A stretch of DNA of 64,000 nucleotides from Sphingomonas cremea (GTDB lineage: Bacteria > Pseudomonadota > Alphaproteobacteria > Sphingomonadales > Sphingomonadaceae), in contig NZ_JAKFGM010000001.1 in NCBI RefSeq assembly GCF_021502585.1, positions 434,001 through 498,000 of the forward strand. The letters run 5' to 3'. This document shows positions 56,154 to 64,000 of this stretch, piece by piece; the first letter of the stretch is position 1, and the number at the start of each line of letters is the position of its first letter. The position numbers and the translations under genes were made by a program. The notes beneath the pieces are model-generated. The model ran no database searches. It was not told the DNA's origin and was given only the letters and a program-made list of their open reading frames with translations.

Positions 56154-57167
56154 ATGATGCCCGTGGAATGGCCGCTCGCTGCATCGGCAGCCGACCGCCA
56201 GGTCGAGCCCGCGCGCCCGCGTACGGGGCGCGGTCGGCTGGCTGTCGCCAGTGCCGATTTCTTCCTTGATGAGGCCAGCCGGCTGACAGACGAGGAGCGC
56301 GCATTGATGGCCGCGATGCTCCGCGGTCTGGTCACGGACATTGCCGATGAGCTGATTTCCGTCCTCCCGCCAATGCTTGCCGCTCAGGCAGAACAGGCCC
56401 GTGAGGGGCTGTACCGGCGGCTGCGCCGGGCGCGACTGTTGGAGCGGGAAGGGCTGGTCGCCTTGCTGCTGCGCCGGGCTGATGAGCAACAGCTGTCGGC
56501 CCGCACCGACCGCCGCGAGCCCACTTTGTCCGCATTGGTCGGGGATGATGACAGTCAGGTCGCCGAGGCAGCAATGGCCCTGGTCCTTGCGCGGGGCAGG
56601 CGCCGGGATCGATTTGGCAGGGCAGGCCTGGAGTTTGACGACCTCGCTGCGGAAGATGCAGTGGCCACCGTATATGCGGTTGCCGCGGGCCTGCGCGACG
56701 TCCTGCCCGCCGAGTCCGACCAGCCGTTGGCCGCCGCTGCCCAGGCCCTGCTGGCTCGCCATGACGAAGGTCGCAGGCTGGAGGCGAGCGTCATCGCTCT
56801 GGCGCGGGCGCTGGAGGCCGCGGGCCAGGCCGATGAAACGATGATCAGAAAGCTAGCAGAGGACGGCGATCCCGCGCTTCTGGTAGGGCTACTCGCCCGG
56901 CGTGCCGGGATCGATTATCTCGACGCCTGGAATTTCCTCACTGGCAATGACGCGATGATGCTGGCGCGGCTGGCCGGCTGCGACCGCACGACTGCGGCCC
57001 AGATCCTGGCCGGATTCGAGCCTATGTCGGGTGCTCACGCAGCAGACCGGATCATTGATGGCTTCGAAGCGATCGACGACGTTGCGGTCGAACGCTGCCG
57101 CCGCTGGATGCGCCTCGATGTCCATTATCGATCGGCATCCGACGCCATGGAGCAAGTCCGTGGCTAG
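56154..57167 (+). CDS. DUF2336 protein
   Basis: A 337-aa cytoplasmic, helix-rich protein resembling the DUF2336 family of alphaproteobacteria. Features are an N-terminal basic segment, a long helical body with ADFFLDEASRLTDEERALMAAML, and the C-terminal family block AGIDYLDAWNFLTGNDAMMLARLAG. DUF2336 proteins often accompany signalling genes; the function is not established. Its last 8 nt overlap the GTG of the kinase-like gene, so the two products are made together. Confidence 0.72.
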   Translation: MMPVEWPLAASAADRQVEPARPRTGRGRLAVASADFFLDEASRLTDEERALMAAMLRGLVTDIADELISVLPPMLAAQAEQAREGLYRRLRRARLLEREGLVALLLRRADEQQLSARTDRREPTLSALVGDDDSQVAEAAMALVLARGRRRDRFGRAGLEFDDLAAEDAVATVYAVAAGLRDVLPAESDQPLAAAAQALLARHDEGRRLEASVIALARALEAAGQADETMIRKLAEDGDPALLVGLLARRAGIDYLDAWNFLTGNDAMMLARLAGCDRTTAAQILAGFEPMSGAHAADRIIDGFEAIDDVAVERCRRWMRLDVHYRSASDAMEQVRG

Positions 57168-58497
57168 CGCTCCGTTCGACCTTGGGCCCGTTAGCGGGCG
57201 CGTCGATCGTGAGGGTCGCCTGACGGCGGCCGATCCCGCGCTATTGAGGTTGCAGGAGGAAGCAGGCTCAAGGCTGGGGGCGCCACTCGCCTTGCCGCAG
57301 CTGGCAGCGGTCGCTCGGTCGGCGATGAAGCTTGGCGTTCCGCTGTCCCGATCGGTCATTGCGGCATCGAGTGATCAGGACCTCGACCTGTGGGTCCGCG
57401 CCGAGCCCGACGAAGACGGGGCCAACTTGACGATCGACGGCTGGAAAGCGCGACCGCCGGCGCCTCCACGGCTTACCCTGGTGGGGAGCGAACCTTTACC
57501 TGACGAGGATGCCGCTTCATCCGGCCCGCTGGGTTTTACCACCGATGCGGAGCTCAAGATAAGCCGGATCGACGAGCAGTTGGCCGACCGGCTCAACATC
57601 GCTGCGACCGACGCGATCGGTCAGCCCCTTACCCGCTTCTTCCTGCTGACCGACAATGGCGATGGGGTCATGCCCTTGCTGACCGCTCTGGTCAGTCGCC
57701 AGCATTTCTCGGGCCAGCGGGCGCGAGTTCGCGGGGGCGGCGACGAAATTCAGGTGACTCTTGAAGGTTCGGCGCTTCAGCACCGACGCGAGGGCTTCAC
57801 CGGCTATGAAATCATCGTAGTCATCGAAGGTGAGCCGGAGCCATCCGCCTCCGTAAGCTTCGATCCCGCGCTCGATGTGGCGCTTCGGTCTCCGCTCGAC
57901 CGCATCATCGCCGCCGCGGAGCGGATCGTCGATCGCAGCGAGGGTCCGCTTCGCAGCGACTATGCGGCTTATGCCGGCGATATCGCCGCGGCCGGCCGTC
58001 ACCTGCTTTCGGTCATTCACACGATGACCGAGCAGGAAGCCGCGCGCGCAAGCGGCCACGTCGACATGTCGCAATTGGCAGCGGAAGCTCTCCAGCTGGT
58101 CCAGGAAACCGCCCAGAAGCAAGGCGTGAAGATAGAGCTCGTCGGCGCCGACCAGCCATTATTGGCCATCGGCGATCAGCGCGGGGCGGTGCAGATCCTC
58201 GTCAACCTGCTCGCCAATGCGGTGCGGCATTCGCCTGCCAACGGCAACGTCGCATTGATCGTCCAGAGCCTGGGGCAGCAAATTGCCGTAACCGTTGCCG
58301 ATGAAGGGCCCGGCATTGCCGAAGACGATCATGAACGGATCTTCGAACGCTACGAGCGGGCCGACGATTCACCCGGCGGCATCGGTCTCGGGCTCGCCAT
58401 CTCGCGCCGGCTGGCGCGATCGATGGGGGGCGATATCGAGCTGCAAAGCAAGCCGGGATCAGGGGCCCGCTTCACTCTCCTGCTGGCGGCCGCCTGA
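57160..58497 (+). CDS. PAS sensor kinase-like protein lacking the phospho-acceptor His
   Basis: A 445-aa cytoplasmic protein from GTG 57160: a PAS-like region (about 125-225), a HisKA-like dimerisation helix pair (about 235-292) and a HATPase_c domain (about 335-445). The H-box aligns as DVALRSPLDRIIAAAERI against the usual SHEIRTPLNAIIGFAEVM of the PdhS/DivJ/DivL group; Val-240 replaces the His. The ATP site is complete: N box LLANAVRHSP, G1 DEGPGIAEDD, F box IFERYER and G2 GGIGLGLAISRRLA. It may bind ATP but should not autophosphorylate at the normal place, like DivL, whose His is Tyr. Coupled to DUF2336. Confidence 0.82.
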   Translation: MASAPFDLGPVSGRVDREGRLTAADPALLRLQEEAGSRLGAPLALPQLAAVARSAMKLGVPLSRSVIAASSDQDLDLWVRAEPDEDGANLTIDGWKARPPAPPRLTLVGSEPLPDEDAASSGPLGFTTDAELKISRIDEQLADRLNIAATDAIGQPLTRFFLLTDNGDGVMPLLTALVSRQHFSGQRARVRGGGDEIQVTLEGSALQHRREGFTGYEIIVVIEGEPEPSASVSFDPALDVALRSPLDRIIAAAERIVDRSEGPLRSDYAAYAGDIAAAGRHLLSVIHTMTEQEAARASGHVDMSQLAAEALQLVQETAQKQGVKIELVGADQPLLAIGDQRGAVQILVNLLANAVRHSPANGNVALIVQSLGQQIAVTVADEGPGIAEDDHERIFERYERADDSPGGIGLGLAISRRLARSMGGDIELQSKPGSGARFTLLLAAA

Positions 58498-58510
58498 CCT
58501 TTAAATCGGC

Positions 58511-59797
58511 TTAGCGTTCCTTCACCGGAACATAGTCGCGCTGCGTCGCGCCCACATAAAGCTGGCGGGGACGGCCGATCTTCTGCTCGGGGTCGGAAAT
58601 CATCTCGTTCCACTGGGCGACCCAGCCGACAGTGCGGGCGAGGGCGAAAAGGGCAGTGAACATTTCGGTCGGGAAACCGATCGCGTTGAGGATCACCCCT
58701 GAATAGAAATCGACGTTGGGGTACAGCTTCTTATCGATGAAATAGGCGTCGTTTAGCGCGATGTGCTCAAGCTCCCGGGCGACATCCAGCACCGGGTCGG
58801 TCAGCTTCAGCTCCTTTAGCACCTCTTCGGCCGTTTGCTGCATGACCTTCGCGCGCGGATCGTAGTTTTTATAGACCCGGTGGCCGAAGCCCATCAGCCG
58901 GAAGGGGTCGTTCTTGTCCTTGGCGCGGGCGATATATTCCGGGATGCGCTTCACGTCGCCAATCTCGCGCAGCATGTTGAGCGCGGCTTCGTTGGCACCG
59001 CCGTGCGCCGGGCCCCACAGGCAGGCAATACCCGCTGCAATACAGGCAAATGGATTGGCGCCCGACGAGCCGGCCAGCCGGACGGTTGAGGTGGACGCAT
59101 TCTGCTCATGGTCGGCGTGGAGGACGAAGATCCGGTCCATCGCTTTCTCGATGATCGGGTTGACGTCATAGGTTTCGGCCGGAACGCCGAACGTCATGCG
59201 CAGGAAATTGCCCGTGTAGCTGAGATTATTCTGCGGATAGAGGAACGGCTGGCCGATCGAATATTTGAAGGCCATCGCGGCGATGGTCGGCATTTTGGCG
59301 ATGAGCCGGTGCGATGCGATCAGCCGCTGCTGCGGATCGGTGATGTCGGTGCTGTCATGGTAGAAAGCGCTGAGCGCGCCGACCACGCCGCACATGATCG
59401 CCATCGGATGGGCGTCGCGCCGAAAGCCCCGGTAAAAAGTCGCCAGCTGCTCATGAAGCATGGTGTGGCGGCTGATGGTGTAGGAGAACTCGTCCAGCTC
59501 CTTCTGCTTCGGCAGGTCGCCGTGAAGCAGCAGGTAGGCGACTTCCATGAAGTTCGACTTCTCCGCCAACTGGTCGATTGGATAGCCGCGATGCAGAAGA
59601 ATGCCATCATCGCCATCGATGTACGTAATCGCGCTCTGGCAGCTGGCGGTCGACGTAAAGCCGGGGTCGTAGGTGAACTTGCCCGTATCGGCATAGAATT
59701 TGCGGATATCGACGACATCCGGCCCGACCGATCCCTCCAGCAGCGGAAGGGGGATTTCGCCGCCTTCGGTGGTGAGTTTGACGGTCTTTGCAGTCAT
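58511..59797 (-). CDS. gltA: Citrate synthase
   Basis: Condenses oxaloacetate and acetyl-CoA in the TCA cycle. The 428-aa type II (Gram-negative) enzyme has an N-terminal beta domain, the catalytic His in [14 protein letters not shown] (about 265) and the signature [15 protein letters not shown] (about 304), with the Asp-containing region near [16 protein letters not shown]. Start ATG at 59797 overlaps the gltX stop (ATGA), an operon order common in sphingomonads. It converges on the kinase gene with 13 bp between stops. Confidence 0.98.
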   Translation of the reverse strand: MTAKTVKLTTEGGEIPLPLLEGSVGPDVVDIRKFYADTGKFTYDPGFTSTASCQSAITYIDGDDGILLHRGYPIDQLAEKSNFMEVAYLLLHGDLPKQKELDEFSYTISRHTMLHEQLATFYRGFRRDAHPMAIMCGVVGALSAFYHDSTDITDPQQRLIASHRLIAKMPTIAAMAFKYSIGQPFLYPQNNLSYTGNFLRMTFGVPAETYDVNPIIEKAMDRIFVLHADHEQNASTSTVRLAGSSGANPFACIAAGIACLWGPAHGGANEAALNMLREIGDVKRIPEYIARAKDKNDPFRLMGFGHRVYKNYDPRAKVMQQTAEEVLKELKLTDPVLDVARELEHIALNDAYFIDKKLYPNVDFYSGVILNAIGFPTEMFTALFALARTVGWVAQWNEMISDPEQKIGRPRQLYVGATQRDYVPVKER

Positions 59798-61209
59798 GCG
59801 TTCGGCTCCAGCATTTGATCGGCGATCCGCGCGAGGCTTTCGTCTTTTCCGAGAAGTACGAGCACGTCGAAGATGCCTGGCGAGGTTGTCTTGCCCGTCA
59901 GCGCCGCCCTCAACGGCTGGGCGAGCTTGCCTAGCTTAAGTGCGTTGCTTTCCGCAACCTCCCGCACTGCAGCATCCAACGAATCATGCTCCCATTTCGG
60001 CACTGCAGCGAGCGCTGCGTGTGCAAGTGCGAGATGGGTACGCGCTTCGTCCGACAGAAGGGCTGCGGCCTTGTCGTCCAGGGCAAGCGGCCGCTGGGCG
60101 AACAGGAATTCCGCGCTTTCGGCCAACTCGTTCAGATTATGGGCGCGTGCTTTCAACTCCGGCATAGCGCGGATCAGGAGCGGAAGTTCCTCGTAGCTTA
60201 GCCCGAACTTGGGCGAAACGAGCGTCGCCAAGCGACCATTGTCGGCCTCGCGCAGATAATGGCCGTTCAGATTCTCAAGCTTTTTCAGGTCGAAACGCGA
60301 CGGGCTTTTGCCCACATGATCGATGTCGAACCATTCGATTGCCTGCTCCCGGCCAATGATCTCGTCGTCGCCATGGCCCCAGCCAAGGCGGAGCAGATAA
60401 TTGAACAGGGCCTCGGGCAAGATGCCAAGCTCGTCCCGATAGGCTTCGACGCCCAATGCGCCATGCCGCTTCGACAACTTGGCGCCATCCTGGCCATGGA
60501 TCAGCGGAATATGGGCATAGGTTGGTTCGGTCCAGCCCATCGCGCGGATGATCGCCAGCTGGCGGAAGGCGTTGTTCAGATGGTCGTCGCCGCGAATGAT
60601 ATGGGTGACGCCCATGTCGTGGTCGTCGACTACCACTGCCAGCATATAGGTCGGGGTACCGTCCGAACGGAGCAGGACGAAGTCGTCAATCTCCGCATTG
60701 GCGACCGTCACCGTCCCCTGGACAAGGTCGTCGATCGCAGCTTCCCCTTGGCGGGGCGCCGCGATGCGGACCACATAGGGTTCGCCGTCAGGCCAGTCGG
60801 TGCGATCGCGCCATTCGCTGTCGATACGGAACGGGCGGCGCTCGGCCTGGGCTTTCTCGCGGCGGGCCGTCAATTCTTCGGGCGTCAGATAGCAGCGATA
60901 GGCCGCCCCGCGCTCGATCAGTTGATGGGCAACCTCGGCGTGGCGTTTTTCGAATTGCGACTGGAAATAGGGGTCGCCGTCGCCGCTGATGCCGAGCCAA
61001 TCGAGCCCATCGATTATGGCGTCGATCGCTTCTTTCGTTGAACGGGCGCGGTCGGTATCCTCGATACGCAGCAGATATTGGCCCCCATGATGCCGGGCGA
61101 ACAGCCAGTTGAACAAAGCGGTGCGGGCTCCGCCGATGTGCAGGTAGCCGGTCGGCGAGGGCGCGAAGCGGGTGACCACTCCGGAAATCTTGTTGCTTGC
61201 GCTGGCCAT
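59794..61209 (-). CDS. gltX: Glutamyl-tRNA synthetase
   Basis: Charges tRNA-Glu. The 471-aa class I enzyme has the HIGH motif [21 protein letters not shown] (HIGG, about 14-34) and the KMSKS-type loop [13 protein letters not shown] (about 241). The helical anticodon-binding domain follows. Whether it is the discriminating enzyme or charges tRNA-Gln cannot be decided here because gatCAB is not in the window. Promoter should be in the 50-bp divergent gap to comEC. Confidence 0.98.
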   Translation of the reverse strand: MASASNKISGVVTRFAPSPTGYLHIGGARTALFNWLFARHHGGQYLLRIEDTDRARSTKEAIDAIIDGLDWLGISGDGDPYFQSQFEKRHAEVAHQLIERGAAYRCYLTPEELTARREKAQAERRPFRIDSEWRDRTDWPDGEPYVVRIAAPRQGEAAIDDLVQGTVTVANAEIDDFVLLRSDGTPTYMLAVVVDDHDMGVTHIIRGDDHLNNAFRQLAIIRAMGWTEPTYAHIPLIHGQDGAKLSKRHGALGVEAYRDELGILPEALFNYLLRLGWGHGDDEIIGREQAIEWFDIDHVGKSPSRFDLKKLENLNGHYLREADNGRLATLVSPKFGLSYEELPLLIRAMPELKARAHNLNELAESAEFLFAQRPLALDDKAAALLSDEARTHLALAHAALAAVPKWEHDSLDAAVREVAESNALKLGKLAQPLRAALTGKTTSPGIFDVLVLLGKDESLARIADQMLEPNA

Positions 61210-61259
61210 AATTTTGTCGCTTGCGCCGAGGCGCTCTTTCCTTTTTTCTGCTGGGGCCG

Positions 61260-63389
61260 ATGGACTGGGTGAGCGCCCCTATCATAGAGGACGCGCCGCT
61301 GGAACCGGCGCCTCGACGCTTTTTGTTCGCAAAAATCGGCCATTTCGCTGATCGGATAGAAGCGTTCCTGGAACGGGAGAGGGCGCAGCTGCCCTTATGG
61401 TTTACTGTTGCGTTCGGTACGGGGATTGCCGCCTGGCTTTGGTTGCCGGGACCACGCCAATGGATGGCCTTCTTAACGATTGCGCTGGGGCTGGCGGCTG
61501 CGGGGGCCGCACTTAATCACGGGCGATGCAGGCGGGTCTTGATCCTGGTTGGCCTCGCCATGTCTGCTGGCTGCGCTCTGATCTGGTGGCGCAGCGATTG
61601 GGTCGCCTCGCCGCGCCTTGAACGGCCGACGATCGTCTCATTCGAGGCACGGGTTGAAAAGATCGAGAGCCGCGCCGCCAAAGGCGATTTACGATTGACG
61701 CTGGCCCCGACGGCGGCGGACCTTCTGCCCGTCGTACGCCTGTCGTTACCGGAAAGGGAGGCGCCGTCGGGCCTGGGCGATGGGGCCCGCATTCGGGTCA
61801 GGGCCCGGCTCCAGCCGCCACCGCCGATGGCACTTCCGGGAAGCCATGATTTCGCGCGCGACGCCTGGTTCCAGGGTATCGGCGGTGTCGGTCGGGCGAT
61901 CGGGCCGGTGGAGATCATCGAACGGTCGAGCGGCGGAGGCCTCGACGCCATGCGCGACCGCCTCGGCCGTCACATCCGTTCCCAATTGCCGGGTCCCAGC
62001 GGCGGCATCGCCAATGCACTTGCAACCGGCGATCAGGCTGCGGTCGGCGAAGAGGACGCCGAAGCAATGCGGCGTTCTGGCCTTGCACATCTCCTCTCGG
62101 TCAGCGGGCTGCACATTGCAGCCGTAGTCGGCGCGGCAATGCTGCTCGCGTTGAGGCTGTTGGCCCTGAGCGAGCGCCTTGCCCTGCGCTTCAACCTGGT
62201 GCTGGTGGCAGCTGGGGTCGGAGCGATCGCGGGCATTGCCTATACCCTATTGACCGGAATGCAGGTGCCGACTGTTCGTTCATGTATCGCTGCGCTGCTG
62301 GTCCTCGGAGGAATTGCGCTTGGGCGCGATGCTATCAGCCTTCGGCTGGTAGCAGTGGGGGCGCTGCTCGTGCTGCTGTTCAGACCCGAGGCAATGGCCG
62401 GCGCCAGCTTCCAGATGAGCTTCGCGGCGGTAACCGCGATTATCGTGCTGCACCAATGGGCATCCGTGCGCCATTGGCTTTCCCCGCGCGAGGAAGGTTG
62501 GCCTTTGCGTGTGGTACGGGGATTGGTTGGATTGCTGCTTAGCGGCCTCGTCGTCGAGGTCGCGCTGATGCCCTTCGCGCTATACCATTTCCATCGTGCC
62601 GGACTTTACGGCGTTGCTGCCAACCTGGTCGCAATCCCGTTGACCACCTTTGTCATCATGCCGCTTGAGGCCGCCGCTCTGCTCCTCGATTCAGTGGGTT
62701 TTGGCGGGCCGATTTGGGTTGCGGTCGGGTGGACCATCGACGCGCTGCTCGGCCTTGCGCGCCATATTGGGTCGGCCGAGGGATCCGTTGCCATGCTACC
62801 GACGATGCCGCGCTGGGCGTTCGCCTCGATGATCGGTGGCGGACTGTGGCTGTGCCTTTGGACCAGCCGGATCCGGCGGTGGGGCCTTGTTCCCTTCATG
62901 GCCGGCGCGCTTGGCGCGGCCCTCGCACCGGTGCCGAGCTTGCTGGTCACCGGTGACGGCCAGCATTTGGCGCTAGTCCGTCACGATGGCGTGCCGGTCC
63001 TGCTGCGCAGCCGGAGCGGCGATTTCGTGCGAGACTTGATGAGCGAGGCTTCGGCCTATGACGGCGATCCGCTGCCGCTGGAGGAGCAACGCTTCGCCCG
63101 CTGCAGCCGCGATGCCTGCATCGCCGATATCGTCGAAGGCAAATCGGCCTGGCGGCTGCTTGCCATTCGCAGCCGGAACCGCATGGATTGGGCAGAGCTC
63201 ACCGGCGCTTGCGCGAACGCGGATATTGTCGTCGCCGACCGGTGGCTTCCGAAGGGGTGCAGTCCGCGCTGGTTGAAGCTCGACCGCAAGGCGCTGGAGC
63301 AGACGGGCGGAGTGGCGATCTATCTTAACGAAGCGCCAAGAGTGGAAAGCGTCTCAAGCCGCATCAGGGCCCACCCGTGGGCGAGTTGA
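61260..63389 (+). CDS. comEC: ComEC/Rec2 family DNA-uptake membrane protein
   Basis: Inner-membrane channel candidate for uptake of single-stranded DNA. From ATG 61260 it is 709 aa. The N-terminal part has membrane helices and an OB-like DUF4131 region (about 105-230); the Competence domain (about 255-530) shows [20 protein letters not shown] and many helices, ending near residue 560. The C-terminal metallo-beta-lactamase-like region (about 570-700) has lost the HxHxDH motif, so the nuclease function is probably absent. comM is encoded 44 kb away in the same window. Confidence 0.9.
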   Translation: MDWVSAPIIEDAPLEPAPRRFLFAKIGHFADRIEAFLERERAQLPLWFTVAFGTGIAAWLWLPGPRQWMAFLTIALGLAAAGAALNHGRCRRVLILVGLAMSAGCALIWWRSDWVASPRLERPTIVSFEARVEKIESRAAKGDLRLTLAPTAADLLPVVRLSLPEREAPSGLGDGARIRVRARLQPPPPMALPGSHDFARDAWFQGIGGVGRAIGPVEIIERSSGGGLDAMRDRLGRHIRSQLPGPSGGIANALATGDQAAVGEEDAEAMRRSGLAHLLSVSGLHIAAVVGAAMLLALRLLALSERLALRFNLVLVAAGVGAIAGIAYTLLTGMQVPTVRSCIAALLVLGGIALGRDAISLRLVAVGALLVLLFRPEAMAGASFQMSFAAVTAIIVLHQWASVRHWLSPREEGWPLRVVRGLVGLLLSGLVVEVALMPFALYHFHRAGLYGVAANLVAIPLTTFVIMPLEAAALLLDSVGFGGPIWVAVGWTIDALLGLARHIGSAEGSVAMLPTMPRWAFASMIGGGLWLCLWTSRIRRWGLVPFMAGALGAALAPVPSLLVTGDGQHLALVRHDGVPVLLRSRSGDFVRDLMSEASAYDGDPLPLEEQRFARCSRDACIADIVEGKSAWRLLAIRSRNRMDWAELTGACANADIVVADRWLPKGCSPRWLKLDRKALEQTGGVAIYLNEAPRVESVSSRIRAHPWAS

Positions 63390-63391
63390 GC

Positions 63392-63730
63392 CTAGCGTTC
63401 GCTCCATGCAGCCAGCTCGCTGCCGGACGGATCGATGAAGTGGAATCGACGACCGCCCGGAAATGAAAAGATCGGCCGTGAAATGACGCCGCCCGCCGCC
63501 GCGACCGCGTCCAGCGTGGCGTCCAGATCATCGACCCGGATGACCGGAAGCGGAGCCGCAAGCGCCTCGTTCGGCTGACCGTTGAGGCCAAGGTCGACGT
63601 CGCCGCTCGTCGTTGCTGAATAGTCGCCGCCAAAGTCGGTGAACTGCCATCCGAACGCTTTGGAATAAAAGCCGCGCGTCAGCTCATGCGCAGTGACGCT
63701 GGGAAGCTCCACATAATCGATCCGGGCCAT
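63392..63730 (-). CDS. VOC family (glyoxalase/bleomycin-resistance-like) protein
   Basis: A 112-aa protein with a VOC fold: MARIDYVELPSV strand, FYSKAFGWQFTDFGGDYS helix-strand unit, a VIRVDDLDATLDAVAAAGG second half and FHFIDPSGSELAAW end. Ligand unknown. ATG 63730 is preferred over TTG 63736, which lies in the lexA stop; it starts 2 nt after that stop, so the two are probably cotranscribed. Confidence 0.85.
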   Translation of the reverse strand: MARIDYVELPSVTAHELTRGFYSKAFGWQFTDFGGDYSATTSGDVDLGLNGQPNEALAAPLPVIRVDDLDATLDAVAAAGGVISRPIFSFPGGRRFHFIDPSGSELAAWSER

Positions 63731-63732
63731 CG

Positions 63733-64000
63733 TCAATAACGCCGGATCAGGCCGGAAAGCCGGCCCTGAATGGTTACTCGGCCCTCTTCATAGCGCTGCG
63801 GCTCATATGACCGATTGGCCGGGTCGAGCCGGATCATTTGCCCTTCGCGCCTGTAAGTCTTGAGTGTCGCTTCCTCATTGTCAATCAACGCCACCACAAT
63901 CTCGCCGTCGCGCGCGCTGTCGACCTTGCGGATCAGCGCATAGTCGCCGTCGAGAATGCCTTCTTCGACCATCGAATCGCCGGAAACCTCCAGCGCATAA
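63733..64000 (-). CDS. lexA: LexA repressor, 3' part only
   Basis: C-terminal portion of LexA, the SOS repressor; the gene runs past the window edge. The visible part starts [19 protein letters not shown], where SGDSM contains the catalytic Ser, and continues to [13 protein letters not shown], with the catalytic Lys, both of the S24 self-cleavage domain. It ends [12 protein letters not shown]. The DNA-binding half is not visible, so a UmuD-like paralogue cannot be excluded outright, but the sequence fits LexA best. Confidence 0.9.
   Translation of the reverse strand, partial: YALEVSGDSMVEEGILDGDYALIRKVDSARDGEIVVALIDNEEATLKTYRREGQMIRLDPANRSYEPQRYEEGRVTIQGRLSGLIRRY

Overview
This is a gene-dense chromosomal segment from an alphaproteobacterium, most probably a member of the Sphingomonadaceae (Sphingomonas/Sphingomicrobium-like). 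The assignment rests on high GC, a 14-subunit nuo operon, RNase J, a class I aldolase next to tkt-gap-pgk, a single-domain BirA, DUF2842/DUF1467/DUF2336 proteins, the secB | timA-mltA-smr arrangement and a zapA-6S RNA-fthC block. It is an inference from gene content, since no 16S gene is present. I see no prophage, insertion sequence, CRISPR array or classical defence island, and no gene-free stretch longer than about 200 bp. Many neighbouring genes overlap by 1-20 nt, and several convergent pairs share their stop-codon bases.

Layout. 1-8 kb: dnaA, a DUF4136 lipoprotein, the secB-murJ-trpS operon on the minus strand, then divergent timA-like, mltA and smr. 8-12 kb: a membrane GGDEF-EAL protein, dapE, a cupin and a GST. 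12-15.6 kb (minus): a small membrane protein, then rpmH, rnpA, yidD, yidC, engB and the GST, i.e. the L34/RNase P/inner-membrane insertion operon. 15.7-22.7 kb: comM, a tandem retropepsin-like protease, tRNA-Leu(CAA), an AI-2E family transporter, tRNA-Asp(GTC), a SleB hydrolase, DUF2842, fthC, 6S RNA, zapA and a 57-aa companion. 22.8-28.6 kb: central carbon genes tkt-gap-pgk and class I fba. 28.5-33 kb: thiE, an L,D-transpeptidase, an M23 peptidase, a structured intergenic region, efp and suhB. 33-52.5 kb: one long plus-strand block nuoABCDE-(49-aa membrane peptide)-nuoF-(secreted Cys-repeat protein)-nuoGHIJKLMN-birA-coaX-rnj-DUF1467. 52.5-64 kb: a large membrane-anchored coiled-coil protein, a nucleotidyltransferase-like membrane protein, a DUF2336 protein, a sensor kinase whose phospho-acceptor His is replaced by Val, gltA-gltX, comEC, a VOC protein and the 3' part of lexA.

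Most genes are housekeeping. The items most worth follow-up are: (i) rpmH lies wholly inside an open rnpA reading frame, and rnpA has no ordinary start codon after rpmH; (ii) an intrinsic-terminator-like hairpin sits between a candidate rpmH promoter and rpmH; (iii) a 436-aa secreted protein with four cysteine-pair repeats is inserted between nuoF and nuoG and has visibly lower GC; (iv) a 49-aa hydrophobic peptide is coupled between nuoE and nuoF; (v) a roughly 160-nt region before efp can form several long, partly competing RNA stems; (vi) a DivL-like pseudo-kinase is coupled to a DUF2336 protein.
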